DNA from: Hypoxylon rubiginosum
Taxonomy: Eukaryota > Ascomycota > Sordariomycetes > Xylariales > Hypoxylaceae
Assembly: GCA_902806565.1 (NCBI GenBank)
Contig: CADCXA010000010.1
Coordinates: 124,001-188,000 of the forward strand
Length of the DNA: 64,000 nucleotides
Direction of reading: 5' to 3'
Below the pieces are notes generated by a model. The model was not told the DNA's origin. It did not search any database and was given only the letters and a program-made list of their open reading frames with translations. The translations under genes and the position numbers were made by a program. The stretch's first letter is position 1. Every line of letters starts with the position of its first letter. This document shows, one piece after another, positions 35,888-46,212 of this stretch.

Positions 35888-37747
35888 ATGAACGCACAAT
35901 TGCCTTCTCTTACGCAGCTTCCGAAAGGGGCGGCGCGTAAGAAGATACTCAGGCGCATTGATTTCTACCATCCTGGCTATGTTAACCTGCCTCCATTGTT
36001 TACGGCGCGTGCATCTGATGATGGTGGTGTTCATTACAACGTTGCCTATTATGCCTGTTGTATAATAGCAGGAAATGTTTGGCATGATGATGAGGGAAGA
36101 ACAGACGATACTCTTCAGCCCTTTTTTTCCTCGACTCCGGCTCCGACTTCTCGTATACCTGCTCCGGCCGATGGAATCCTGCGGGGTGCCGAATATTACT
36201 TTCAAGTTCCTCTGCATGTAGACAATTACGGAGACGGCATCATCGAAGAAATTTCCCGCACTTCTCCTTACGACGACGTTCCATACCCGATTGTTCCCTC
36301 ATTTAAGCACTGGGACTTTCCTAGAACGATTCCTCGACCTTGGCGAAATTTACCATTCTATCCGGTCGTCGAAAGTGGGAGCGAATCTCCGAACCCAGAC
36401 TCGGGAAACCTCGATACATCGAACGATCGACCTTTGCGCGGGGAGAACAACTCGATCACCTATACAGATCCTTCAACTCGAAGAACCGTCATTATTCACG
36501 ATGAGGTTTGTCGTATCACTGGTTCTACTTGGGGGCTAGAGCTTTGCCACATTATCCCACAAGAAGCGAATCAATGGTTCAATGCGAATCACATGCGCAA
36601 ATACCAGGAAACGTCACTGGGAGAGAAGAATGCTGGCGCTATTGATGACTTCTCTAATGTTGTCCATCTTCGGAAGGATTTGCATAAGATCGTTGATCGC
36701 TCCTACATTGTCTTCTTCCCTATACCAGTCCCTGCTCCCCCTGCTATTGAATCAACTTCTACTCCTACTCAGTCGACCTCCACTCCTGCTCAGTCGACCT
36801 CCACTCCTACTCAAGCGACTCCTGATTCTTCCGTTGATTATCGACTAGTTTGTCACATCCTTCACGGTGTTGACAAGAGTCTTGACACTACTCTTGAGGT
36901 GCATCAATTATTTCATGGGAAACCCATCTTTCCTTTGATTGGAGTTCCTCCGGAGTACCTTTTCGCTCGCTTTGCGTTCTCAGTTCTTTGCCTAAGATCG
37001 ATGCCGATCATGAGGCAAAAAAAGGAGGTCGTCACTTTTCGTGCTATTGAGCCTGTTCCAATGCAAGGACGCCGCGTCTTTCTAGACGAGTCAACGCCGA
37101 CCAAATATCGTGAAGAGTTTAAATCTGATCTATCTGCTGGTAATAAACGGTCTCGCAATCAGGTTGATTCCGATGAGGATGATTTAGAATCTCTATACGA
37201 TTCTGGTTTAGATACCGACATGGATGAATCCGAATCCGATGTCGCTTCTGTCGACTCTGCCTATTACCAGCGTCCCATTGATTATTCTAGCAGTTCGGAT
37301 AACTATAGCAGTGATAGCGACAGCGATCCTGATATGGATCGCCCTAGAAAGCGATCTCGATTCTCGCGTGACTCAAATTGGAATCACGAGATGAAGCCAA
37401 GTACTATGCCCTACTTCAAGCGACAAATCTCTCCACCTAGTAGTGACACCGAGCTTGCGCGATCTTCCTCGACATCACACTGGGCACACTCTCCCGCGAA
37501 GCGTAACGTCAAGTTTGAAACTATTATAGAGCGTAATGGACTGACGCTGCAACCTCGACCGATTTCCCCGTCTATGACTGACACGGAATCAGTACCATCA
37601 ATGTGTTGTTCCGTTGATAGTATAGCGACCAACAATTCGAGTATTGTGGACCATAAGGAACTTTCTGTGCGACAAGTTGCTCTGGAGCCTACGAAATCTA
37701 TCAATGAGATCGTAGACCCATTGCTGAAGAGCGACGCCATGTTTTGA
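35888..37747 (+). CDS. HNH-nuclease family protein, copy 3 (intact, single exon)
   Basis: Uninterrupted 619-residue ORF. N-terminal module: IDFYHPGY (24-31), SDDGG (43-47), YYACCIIAGNVWHDDEGR (54-71). PYPIVPSFKHW is at 132-142. HNH core: VCRITGSTWGLELCHIIP (207-224, first His at 221), then NVVHLRKDLH (257-266) with the N-x8-H spacing of active HNH nucleases. A STPTQ/STPAQ repeat linker (about 290-312) follows, then PPEYLFARFAFSVL. The C-terminal 200 residues are Ser/Asp-rich with RKRSR and AKRNVKF basic clusters. The intron of copies 1 and 4 is absent here. This is the best preserved member in the window; biological role is unknown. Confidence 0.88.
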   Translation: MNAQLPSLTQLPKGAARKKILRRIDFYHPGYVNLPPLFTARASDDGGVHYNVAYYACCIIAGNVWHDDEGRTDDTLQPFFSSTPAPTSRIPAPADGILRGAEYYFQVPLHVDNYGDGIIEEISRTSPYDDVPYPIVPSFKHWDFPRTIPRPWRNLPFYPVVESGSESPNPDSGNLDTSNDRPLRGENNSITYTDPSTRRTVIIHDEVCRITGSTWGLELCHIIPQEANQWFNANHMRKYQETSLGEKNAGAIDDFSNVVHLRKDLHKIVDRSYIVFFPIPVPAPPAIESTSTPTQSTSTPAQSTSTPTQATPDSSVDYRLVCHILHGVDKSLDTTLEVHQLFHGKPIFPLIGVPPEYLFARFAFSVLCLRSMPIMRQKKEVVTFRAIEPVPMQGRRVFLDESTPTKYREEFKSDLSAGNKRSRNQVDSDEDDLESLYDSGLDTDMDESESDVASVDSAYYQRPIDYSSSSDNYSSDSDSDPDMDRPRKRSRFSRDSNWNHEMKPSTMPYFKRQISPPSSDTELARSSSTSHWAHSPAKRNVKFETIIERNGLTLQPRPISPSMTDTESVPSMCCSVDSIATNNSSIVDHKELSVRQVALEPTKSINEIVDPLLKSDAMF

Positions 37748-38284
37748 CTAGCACCTTTCAATATGTTTTTGGTTAGAAGTTGGAATATGGCTAGGACGGA
37801 TGAGTAATGACATTATTTCTTAGACGGATCGTTTAGTGGTATACCAATGGTTTCTGTTTTTTTATTTCTTTAAATGAGTAGTGCCTCTCACTTACTCTTC
37901 ATATACGATACCATTTTTTTTTGTTTTTGAGTAAAGGAAATGAAGGAACTGATATTCGATGTTGGGCTCCGTGGTCACTCTTTACATGTTCACTAAGTCA
38001 TAGATAGGAATCAAGGACGTTATTCATTTTCTACTTGAGCTTTTAGTCTAGGAAGACCATGCAATAAAGTAGGATGCACTTATATTACCTATGGAGACTA
38101 ATGCAAATCGAACGAAGGTGAAGCTCTTTAAATGTTCAAGGAGTGTGATTAGAAGGTTGGGTTGCTGAGTAATGAGAGGAGTCTTTGCCAAGGCTTAGAG
38201 TGAGTGTATGTGAATTGAAGGAGTGAAGATATGAACTGAAGGAGTGAAGATATCAAAAGAAGAGGCCTTCATCTGTGCTTGGAA
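37748..38284. other. gene-free stretch
   Basis: 3' flanks of HNH copy 3 and the following minus-strand gene. A tandem AACTGAAGGAGTGAAGATAT (two to three units) lies at about 38210-38255. Nothing else. Confidence 0.5.
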
Positions 38285-38962
38285 TTAGGGTTGACGACGT
38301 TTGCCGCTTCTCAACCCTCCATCCATGTCGCCGGCTGTGTATCACGACCTTGTTAGCATATCCAAGTCGAGTCGAAGTCCTAAGAGTATCATGAATTACA
38401 TACCATCGTCCGTCTGAGAAAACTTGCGCTTCACTGCTCTGGCAAAGGCAGCATCGCTCGGACTCTCGTCTCCCGAGTCTATATCTTCCAGCTGAGACTT
38501 AATTTCAGAGCCTTCTTCATCGTCGTCGTCGGAAACTTCGTGAACAGGTGCGGCCTTGCCCGACCTTTTGTCCTCCTCGATAGCGGGCTTCTCAACAGGC
38601 TTGCTCTTCTCAGTAGGCTTGCTCTTACCCACGTCCTTGGTAGCGTCGCGCTCCTGCTCGGCTTTCTTCGCGGCAGCCTTCCTAGCCGAAAGCTGCTGGA
38701 GCTTTTGAGTCAGTCCAGCTCTTTGGCTAGTGGCGAGGATAGGCGTTGTTTGCGATGATTGCCCGGAACCTCTGGTACCGGGGATCGAAAGGAGTGACTC
38801 CGACCGAGACTTACGTCGCTATCCCAATCTAGAATGATGTTTGGTTTGAGAACAAAGGGAGAGTAGGTATCTGTAATAGTATGGGTTAAGTAATTAAAGG
38901 GGTAAGTTAGATGGATAACTTCAGTGTTATCTCATACTTGCGATGCTGTGCGATTTTCTCAT
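38285..38962 (-). CDS. small acidic, lysine-rich protein, four exons
   Basis: Gene model built from splice signals: exon 1 38962-38938 (25 nt, MRKSHSIA), exon 2 38870-38815 (TYSPFVLKPNIILDWDSD), exon 3 38701-38404, exon 4 38334-38285. All junctions are GT-AG with CTAAC-like branch sites; phases agree and the sum is 429 nt, ending in TAA (142 residues). Residues after 27 form a Lys/Ala helix (LSARKAAAKKAEQERD), followed by KSKP/EKPA repeats, an acidic run (SDDDDEEGSE), FARAVKRKFSQ, and a basic end SGKRRQP. Composition suggests a nuclear protein; the family is not recognised. The match of four phases supports a real gene. Confidence 0.6.
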
Positions 38963-39216
38963 TAAAGCAATGAATAAAACCGTGCTTTATGCACATACAA
39001 CACATACATACATAGGTACATGTAGATATGTACCTGCCTCCTACCTTGTAAATGCATATGTAGGGACATGGGGGTCAGGTAAGCTTAAAACCTTGCTTAG
39101 ACATTCTTGTGTAACCAACCAGCAGCATATCCCGAGCTCTGCAGGTTCCCATTGCTACGCGGCGTACGCAAATTAATTCCATCTCCCATCGTCGCCGTTC
39201 AACTAAGCCAACAGTG

Positions 39217-39803
39217 CTACCCACCGATATGCGGCCACAATATGCGCAATCCCCACGAGCTCAGTCTTCGCAAGTTTAGACGTAACCTCCCGTCACACAT
39301 CGTCATCCAGCCTGGAAGTAAGCAATGTAAGGCTGCGCCCGAGTTGGTCAACCCTTTGTCGTACTGCTGATGGCTGATCCCAATTTGATCGGCTACACCA
39401 CGGTGGCAATATATGATACGGCACATTCATAACCAAGGCCAATCCAAGGATTGCCAATTCCCTAAATCGTGGATTTACAGCGGCAGAGTCGTAGCAGGCC
39501 TTTCCCAGCGCAAAGAAATGGTGGGTAATCGTGGGTAACTGGTTCAATGCACTGCGTCAGTGTCACATATAGCATGCTTTGCATAAACATTAGTAGAATT
39601 GAGATTTGCTTTTTCCCCCCCTATCTCCGAGAGGGGAAGAAATTAGGTTACCATAGGGGTGCGTAGCATTCAACCAACGATTCGCCACTGCTGTCAGTGA
39701 ATTGAAAAGGGGGGGCTCCGCTATGCATCTTAGATAAAGCGTCCTCCATTACCTGCCGAGCGGCCGGATCTAGAGATTCATCAGTGGGGAAACGGGACGT
39801 CAT
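39217..39803 (-). pseudogene. carboxymuconolactone decarboxylase-like (AhpD-fold) protein relic
   Basis: Start MTSRFPTDESLDPAARQVME at 39803, with an intron after about 50 residues (GTAACC donor near 39650). The second exon has GKACYDSAAVNPRFRELAIL and NVPY, then YCHRGVADQIGISHQQYD in a shifted frame, and LGRSLTLLTSRLDDDV back in the first frame. RELAILGLA...H...A...G is the CMD pattern. Two compensating frame changes at about 39360-39430 break it. Members of this family include peroxidase-like and decarboxylase enzymes and often sit near secondary-metabolite genes. Confidence 0.55.
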
Positions 39804-40425
39804 TTTGGTCGGTAAAGAATATCTTGTAATAAAACTGTTTATCGTCAGAAGTGAAACTGAAATGATTTATGCCTTAAGTCTTGCGATATGTTGCAAACTC
39901 GAACATGCGGCACGACCGCGTCTGCTGACTCATCGTGGCGGTGCCCGGGCCCACTTACCCTTCCGGGTTCTGTCTGCCCCGGCCGCCTCCCGTGTTGTAA
40001 GCGCCCGCCCTCCGTTTGGCAGTGGGACCGGACGACCGTTTTCTTTGAAACGGAGCTGTCGAGGACCCGGATCATCTACTCGTGCCGCTCCGGATGGCAC
40101 CCCGGGCCTTCTTCGCTCACCCCCCTCCTCCCCCTGTCATCGTACTCCTCCCATGACTGGCTGCGGCCCTGGCCTTGCCGCTGATGGGTTGCGCCTAGGA
40201 GGAAGCTAATATGATGAGCCTAGCTGGTCCATCCCTCAGTATGGATTCCTTTCTTTGGTCCTAACCGGTGCGATACTCAACCATACTATGAAACTTACCT
40301 CTTTAGCTATAAAATGCTGGTTTCCCTCTTGATTCTTCGTTCAACTATTCTACTACGGCAGAGCTGGTTATATCCGCATCATTACGCACTTGACAGGGTG
40401 TGCACGCCATCCGTATAATTGAGAA
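39804..40425. other. gene-free stretch upstream of the DUF3435 gene
   Basis: A locally GC-rich block (39950-40200) with overlapping ORFs on both strands that lack domains. The 3' part is the promoter of the next gene. Confidence 0.45.
40308..40314 (+). promoter_or_regulatory. TATA-box-like element
   Basis: TATAAAA lies 112 bp before the ATG at 40426, followed by a pyrimidine-rich stretch (TTTCCCTCTTGATTCTTCG) typical of fungal core promoters. The placement fits transcription of the DUF3435 gene. Confidence 0.45.
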
Positions 40426-42110
40426 ATGACGGCTTTTGACTCGGGTCTGGCACCTGCGCCGGCTCCCTTTTCTCAAGAGGCAAAGAAGAAAGCAGCTTTA
40501 ACTCATTTTGAGGAATATCTATCGCGTCCGATCGATGACAAGCCTTTTGTTGCAGAAGACACGCTCAAGGAGCGTGATCGCCTGTGGCATACGTGGACAC
40601 AGTGAGCCCTCTCTGCCTTCCCCCACGTCTCATAACTAGGAGTGCTCGCTTATCACGGAATGTAGATTCTGCTGCGACCTAGGAATCGATAGCCAAAATG
40701 CCTGGTTGACTTTTGTGAAGCACCCGGAGACGAGTGAAGCTCAAGCGCCTTTCCGAGCATTCTTACATTCCTATGCCGAAAAGTCGATACAGAGGCGTCC
40801 CATCTTTAATTCTAGCAAATACAAATTGAAGAGGATGGTGAACTCGGCCTTCAGCCTGACAGAGGTCTGGCGGAGGCTTGTTGCTTCGGGCGAGTATCAC
40901 GTCATGAGATATCAAAGAATAGACTGCCCTTCCCAAGCGGAAACCTGGAGATTAAGATGGATTAGTAAGGATAAGGGTAGCAGAGAAGGCCTGGCATATC
41001 GTATTATTAAAGTACGTAATTCACTTGTCTCCTTTGTCATTCCTATCCGGCCCTAACCCCCCAGCTAATCTTCCTTTTCCCGGTAGTGGGTATTCGTCGA
41101 GTTAGCTCCTGAGATTGGGCTGGAGATTGTCCCAACCTATAAGAAAACCGAAATGATAAGCACCGATGTTGATGTGGCTCTCGATACTCTATGGTCACGT
41201 TCCAATGACATACCCTGCAAGCCTATTACAAGGGTGTCATTTCATGTTATGGTCCTCTTAGCTACCATCGGAGGCTTCCGGCCTGGTATGTTGATAAACT
41301 TAACCTATTTGTAATTTTAAGTTACTATTTTACGCCACCTAAATAATCCGGCGAGAATAAAGATTATTATTATAATTAACATCAGGAGGAATAAGATCAA
41401 AGAAATATCTAAGATAAGTTGCTCTTATACCAATGGTTGGTATATTATTTTATTTACCTAGTCCTATTCCTCGTTTTATAGTAAGTTACATGTATCATTA
41501 ATAATATATCCAGGATTAGTTTTTTTATTACGCTATTATTAACTGGCTTATTTTGCCTGGTAAGTCTAGTTCTTGCCCGTGTAATTTAGGAGAATACCTT
41601 TGATCCCAGTTTTGTAATGATTAATAAGATATTTAACTAGCCAAACTTGGAATCGGTTAATTTCATCCCTTTGAAATGGAAGTAAAAGTTTCACGGCCAG
41701 CCTATATTCCCCATGACGTATAAATCTTTCAATGAAGTATAGCATTGAATACTCTTGGTTACCAGTTTCCGTAATCATTTGTGACTTTATAATCTCTGTA
41801 TTGGTGCCGGGGCTAGGTTTGATGGTATGTTAGTTAAAGGCAAAAGCTCTTTCATTGGTTTACTACGCCTATCTTCTCCTAAATTCTTTCCTATTTTTCT
41901 GGCCCCGCTCTACTTTCCATATTTAGACAAGCCATGATAGGCATTATTAACTTGGGTACTTCATTGTTTTAGGGGTCTTATCTTCTGCTTTACGAAATCA
42001 TATCCTCTCCCACACCACGAGCGTCTTCGAGTCGAGCTATCAGTCCCATCACATCCGCGCTGATCTTATGTCCTTAGCATTTGGAAACGAGATAGGATGA
42101 GACGAATAGC
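40426..42110 (+). pseudogene. DUF3435 tyrosine-recombinase-like gene, 3' half decayed
   Basis: Exon 1 40426-40601, exon 2 40666-41011 and exon 3 41087-41285 are joined by clean GT-AG introns in consistent phase: HTWTQ to FCCDLGID, YRIIK to WVFVELAPEIG. Exon 3 ends ITRVSFHVMVLLATIGGFRP, the tR...hallatG.RPG segment of DUF3435, the family that includes Crypton-like and Starship 'captain' tyrosine recombinases. From 41290 to 41980 the DNA is AT-rich and broken. A downstream block at about 41982-42100 (ALRNHILSHTTSVFESSYQS) still looks like the DUF3435 C-terminal catalytic region. The N-terminal exons are clean; the whole is probably inactive. It faces the C2H2/chromodomain gene. Confidence 0.65.
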
Positions 42111-42635
42111 TTTTTTACCATACTCTGAGATATGTCGATGAGCAGGGACGCAAACGCCTTTGTTGACATTACCGTAGAGGTGTGTTGCAAGTTTGAATAG
42201 TGGAAAGATGTAATAATGCTCCGCCACCATATCGATATTGCCTTCGATAGCAAAGAGAGGACATGATTATGTTTAAAGATAAATAATCTGCTAAGGACGT
42301 TATCATAGCTATAGCTAAAAAAGAACAGAGCCGAGTATTTCAAACGCGTCAACTATCTCCAAGCGTAAGGTATGCCTATTGATGAGGTATACCTAAGTGA
42401 TAGTGGCAGCTCCTCCCTTTTTCTTGCTTCTATTATAGCTGTTTCCAGATTTTTAAAGAGCCTTGTTGAGCGAAAAGTTGTCGACTGTGACATGCACTTG
42501 CGCCTTTATATTTGCGTGCTTCTGGGCTATTTGACAAATTCACTTGTCTTGACTCGCGGCAAGGGCGAAGTGGAGGAAGATGAGGAAGAAAAAAAGAAAG
42601 AATACCAAATCACCGACGAGCTCTAGTAAATATGA
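42111..42635. other. gene-free stretch
   Basis: Likely the remainder of the DUF3435 coding region in degraded form; a Glu/Lys-rich frame (GKGEVEEDEEEKKKE) ends at 42626. No confident feature. Confidence 0.35.
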
Positions 42636-44048
42636 ATCCGTTGTTTTTTATGCGGAACACCATGCTGCTCTCGGAGCACCCTAACTAAGCATTGTAAAGC
42701 GAAACATACCAAGGCGACGACATTCAGTCAGCCGTTTCCATGCCCTGAATGCCTGCATCTGGGAAAGGGGGAATTTACTATTGAAAATCCCTGCCACTGG
42801 AGCAATCATGCGGAGAGAGTCCACGGGAAGATATACGCACCAAATTGGAGCCCTTAACCGACATTGTCCCAGCTATCCTGTACGATCTGTAGCTCAGAGC
42901 TGGTTACCAATGCCAAGCTTATTAGCCATATGAATCGTCATATTCAGTCGGACAGGCAAGACTGGCCAGCGTCGTACCGAGAATGTGCTCAGTCTGCATC
43001 GACCTACGTGCCCTTGCGAAACGTGTGGGAATGGCTTGAGCACTGTAAGACTTATCACATGCCCTCGACGCTGTTCTGTGTATTATGCGGATATCTATGC
43101 TCCACTCCAAGTGGTCTCACACGCCATACCAATCTGGCCCATAGTACCGAATTTCGAGCACCATTTCCCTGCCCTGCCTGCCAACGGGCAGGAAGCCCAG
43201 AGCCCAGAATAATCGATGGGCTCGCCTCCTGGCATGCTCATATGGTAACAATTCATAGTGAGTGGGGGTACGTGGACACAGCCTGCGATGTGCCTTTCAA
43301 GAGCAGAAATAACTACGAGTGCCCAGGAGAAGATGCAACGATCAGGCGCGCAGTAGACAGTCTCAAGCCTGAGGACACTATACCTAGAAGTAGGCCCCTA
43401 GCGCAGGATTATACGGACGAGAAAGCAACCTGCAGCAACCCACCGACTCCAATGTCCACTACGAAGCATCCTCTTTTTGACGCGATCGATGAATTAGCCG
43501 TCCCCCCCTCAGCCAGCTCTCCCGACGAAGATGGGTTATCACATATAATAAACGATATGTCCTTACCACCTCATCAACCGGCCTGCGATATTTCAATAGA
43601 TCTGATTGATCCGTCCCTTCGGAATGATCAGCTTCTCCCGGAACCGATGGAAGGCGTCATGGCAACTTTGATCAGCCCACCTAGCCCACCTAGCCCGTCC
43701 GCAAGTACCAATAACGATGAGCTAGTACGTGTCAACAACAGTAGCGATCGGAGCTATGCAATCGATTGCATTCTTGAGAGATGGGGAAAGAATCTGTTTC
43801 TCATCCAGTGGTCGGATGATGGCAGTTGCTGGTGGGTGCCTCGAGAGAACATCTTGGATGACGAGCTTCTTGAAAGGTTCGAGGCGGAATTTAAAGGATT
43901 TTACTTGGGTGTGAAGGTTCTAGGTACCCGTAGACGGAACGGAAAGACAGAGTATCGTGTAAGGTGGAATGGTCGCCCAGAGAATGAGGATGTATGGGTC
44001 CCAGAAAGACAGATGAGCCCCGAAGAGGAAGGAAGGCGTTCTACATAA
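42636..44048 (+). CDS. C2H2 zinc-finger / chromodomain protein, with one internal stop
   Basis: One frame is open from 42636 to 44048 except for TAA at 42855-42857. Before the stop: CFLCGTPCC...H and FPCPECLHLG...H, two fingers. After it (42864 on): LSCTICSSELVTNAKLISH, LFCVLCGYLCSTPSGLTRH and FPCPACQRAGSPEP, three more. A 150-residue Pro/Ser/Asp linker leads to a chromodomain-like C-terminus (YAIDCILERWG...FLIQWSDDGSCWWVPRENI, and TEYRVRWNGRPENEDVWVPE, which may be a second repeat). Fingers plus chromodomain suggest targeting to nucleic acid and histone marks. Its position right after the DUF3435 gene, same strand, suggests both came with one mobile element. The stop may mark a dead gene or leave a shorter protein starting downstream. 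Confidence 0.65.
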
Positions 44049-44311
44049 ACTATAGCATTCCCTATATATCTAGCGATTCCCTCAGCTCCTTGGCTATCAA
44101 ACTAAGACTACAGCTTCACCCACAACCGAAGGTAGTGAGAGGACTCCAAGCCTCTCTTACGAACAGACATTCGTGATATTCACTTGATCCCTATGAATAC
44201 TGTTACCTTAAAATCAAAAATCCCCAAGCTCCGACAGGACTATACCTAAGCCTAGGCATAGGTTCGTAACACGCTATCCTCTATTGTCCATTACGCATAT
44301 AGTCGCGCATT
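44049..44311. other. short intergenic region
   Basis: Between the chromodomain gene and the GTP cyclohydrolase relic. Nothing recognised. Confidence 0.4.
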
Positions 44312-45241
44312 ATGCCCACCAACTCCAGTTCGGCAACCGAGGTCCTGGCCAGCGGTAAGGATATTGGCCCTGACTCTTCCATAGCGGAAGCGAATCCCAT
44401 CAACATACCCGATGTGCACGACCCCAACGAACAAAGTAAGCATGCCATTAATCTTATTCCCGGCTTTTGTGCCTGATATAGATCCCATGTTTAGCTACTT
44501 CACACCCAAGTCTCGTTTGGCAACCGCAGCTAGAGCCTTTGGTAAACGACACAGCCCTTGTATCCCCTCAAGTTGGCATAGCAACCGCGATGCGCAGAGT
44601 TCTGTATCAACTTGGCGAGGATCCAGACCGAGAGGGTCTTCTAAAAACACCCGACCGATACGCTAAAGCACTCCTGTTCTTCACCAAAGGGTACTCCGAA
44701 AGTATAGAGGAGGTAGTTAATGACGCCGTTTTCAATGTCGACACTCACGAATTCGTCATCGTACGTGATATCGATATTTTTAGCATGTGTAAGCATTATA
44801 TGGCACCATTTACCGGAAAGGTAGGTAGGTTTCCCTCTCCCCTATGCTTCTTATAATTCACTAGGAAGCAAGTGTCTTCAAGCTAGATACTCAGTGCGTG
44901 TCTAGAGACTAAAATATCAGAAAAATAAGACACATATTGGGTACATTCCAAATGGTCGGGTGCTTGGATTGTCAAAGCTGGCACGGATTGCTGAGGTTTA
45001 TGCGCGCAGGTTACAAGTGTAAGAACGCCTGACGAAGCAGGTCGCAGAAGCGATAGACGAGATACTGCATCCGCTTGGCGTGGGGGTGGCGATGGAGTGT
45101 ACGCACATGTGCATGATTATGAGAGGAGTACAGAAGACAGGGACACTGATGTTTACACAAAGCTTGATAGGTTTGCTGAAGGATGACCGGAAGGAACAAC
45201 AGCAATTTTATACTCTACTTGGTCTACGATGTAGAAACTAG
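44312..45241 (+). pseudogene. GTP cyclohydrolase I, second-copy relic
   Basis: Exon 1 44312-44435; exon 2 from about 44552 (LVSPQVGIATAMRRVLYQLG, EGLLKTPDRYAKALLFFTKGY); the next exon begins [20 protein letters not shown]. The family converts GTP to dihydroneopterin triphosphate for folate or pterin synthesis, with a zinc held by Cys-His-Cys. Here the motif that normally reads C-x-H-H is CKHY (44788-44799), so the zinc-binding His is Tyr, and TAA stands at 45020-45022 where the family usually has Gln (LQV*ERLTKQ). After the stop, HMCMIMRGVQKTGTLM is still recognisable, and the frame then ends with LLGLRCRN. Both lesions could be C-to-T changes. The enzyme should be inactive. Confidence 0.8.
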
Positions 45242-45280
45242 CTTTCATTTGATAGAAAACGAACTGTACATCACTGGTAA

Positions 45281-45625
45281 TTACCCCGTATCGATAGCAA
45301 CGCTTGTAGTTTTCTTCCCATTATGGAGGCCTTGCTTTCTTTCCGCTTGAATTAAGTTCTCCAAATCCTCAAAGCATCCATACAATCGATAATAGGCAAG
45401 TCTTGAGGTAAGGCCCCCAGCTTGAATAGCGTCAAATAAAAAGTTAAATACGTGTTGGATTCGGGTGTCGATACTTGATGTATCTGCTGGGATCTGGCTA
45501 GATCTTAGCAGGTGTCTCCATTGTGGGAGGAGGTTCTCGCATTTTGACTGCATTTCCTTCTCTGCATTTGGGACGACAAGGCTCTGGACAGGCCTGTCTA
45601 TTCCGTTTAGCTGCGAATCGGCCAT
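45281..45625 (-). CDS. hypothetical 114-residue protein
   Basis: Uninterrupted ORF starting MADSQLNGIDRPVQSL. Mostly helical by composition (CENLLPQWRHLLRSS, IQHVFNFLFDAIQAGG, RLAYYRLYGCFEDLENLIQAE), no membrane segment or known motif. It converges with the GTP cyclohydrolase relic. The coding potential is fair, but nothing else supports it. Confidence 0.4.
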   Translation of the reverse strand: MADSQLNGIDRPVQSLVVPNAEKEMQSKCENLLPQWRHLLRSSQIPADTSSIDTRIQHVFNFLFDAIQAGGLTSRLAYYRLYGCFEDLENLIQAERKQGLHNGKKTTSVAIDTG

Positions 45626-46212
45626 TATTAGAGAAAATAATTAGAATAATTCATAAGCGAACTATATCTTATAATGTATAGTTAGAAAAAAAAATCAAAT
45701 CACTTTGAAATCTCTGGGCTTCTTATATGCCTTGAAAAGCTTGTCTTGGCGATATCAAGTTAAGATTTATAAACTTTCAAAAATCTAAAGCAAGAACTAA
45801 CACTTTGCAAGCGTAGGCGAAACCATTTCAAGCGCCAGGCAGATACATTTCTCTTAATGAGTTTCGTTCTAAATATTAAAATTGGCTCGTGGTAATATAA
45901 TTGGTGTTGATTCTTCATCTTCTGCCAAATCAGAGCACGGCGTCCTGACCTTAGCTCTCTGCCTAGGGGAACCTCGCATCACAAATCATCGCGCACTTGT
46001 GTTGGAGGGGCAAGGCGGCGCGCGTAGCGCTCGAAATTGGGCACGACCCCCGTCTTCGTTGCCCTGGCACTAACGCTAACCTTGTTCCCCGTATTTACCT
46101 TTCAGAACAAAGCCTAGCTCCCTAGTTCTTTAGCGCCGCATCGCGTTGTTCTCCAAACCTCTTAAATCCCACTCTTAATTGATCCTCCTATATTTTACGT
46201 ATCTAATCCACC
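45626..46212. other. gene-free stretch; FunK1 promoter
   Basis: AT-rich, then a pyrimidine-rich leader before ATG 46213. The short ORF at 45882-46073 has no protein character. Confidence 0.4.

Noticed and set aside
39784..40209. 141-residue ORF and its antisense partners
   Set aside because: GC-rich region open in several frames at once; Arg/Pro/Gly-rich with no motif.
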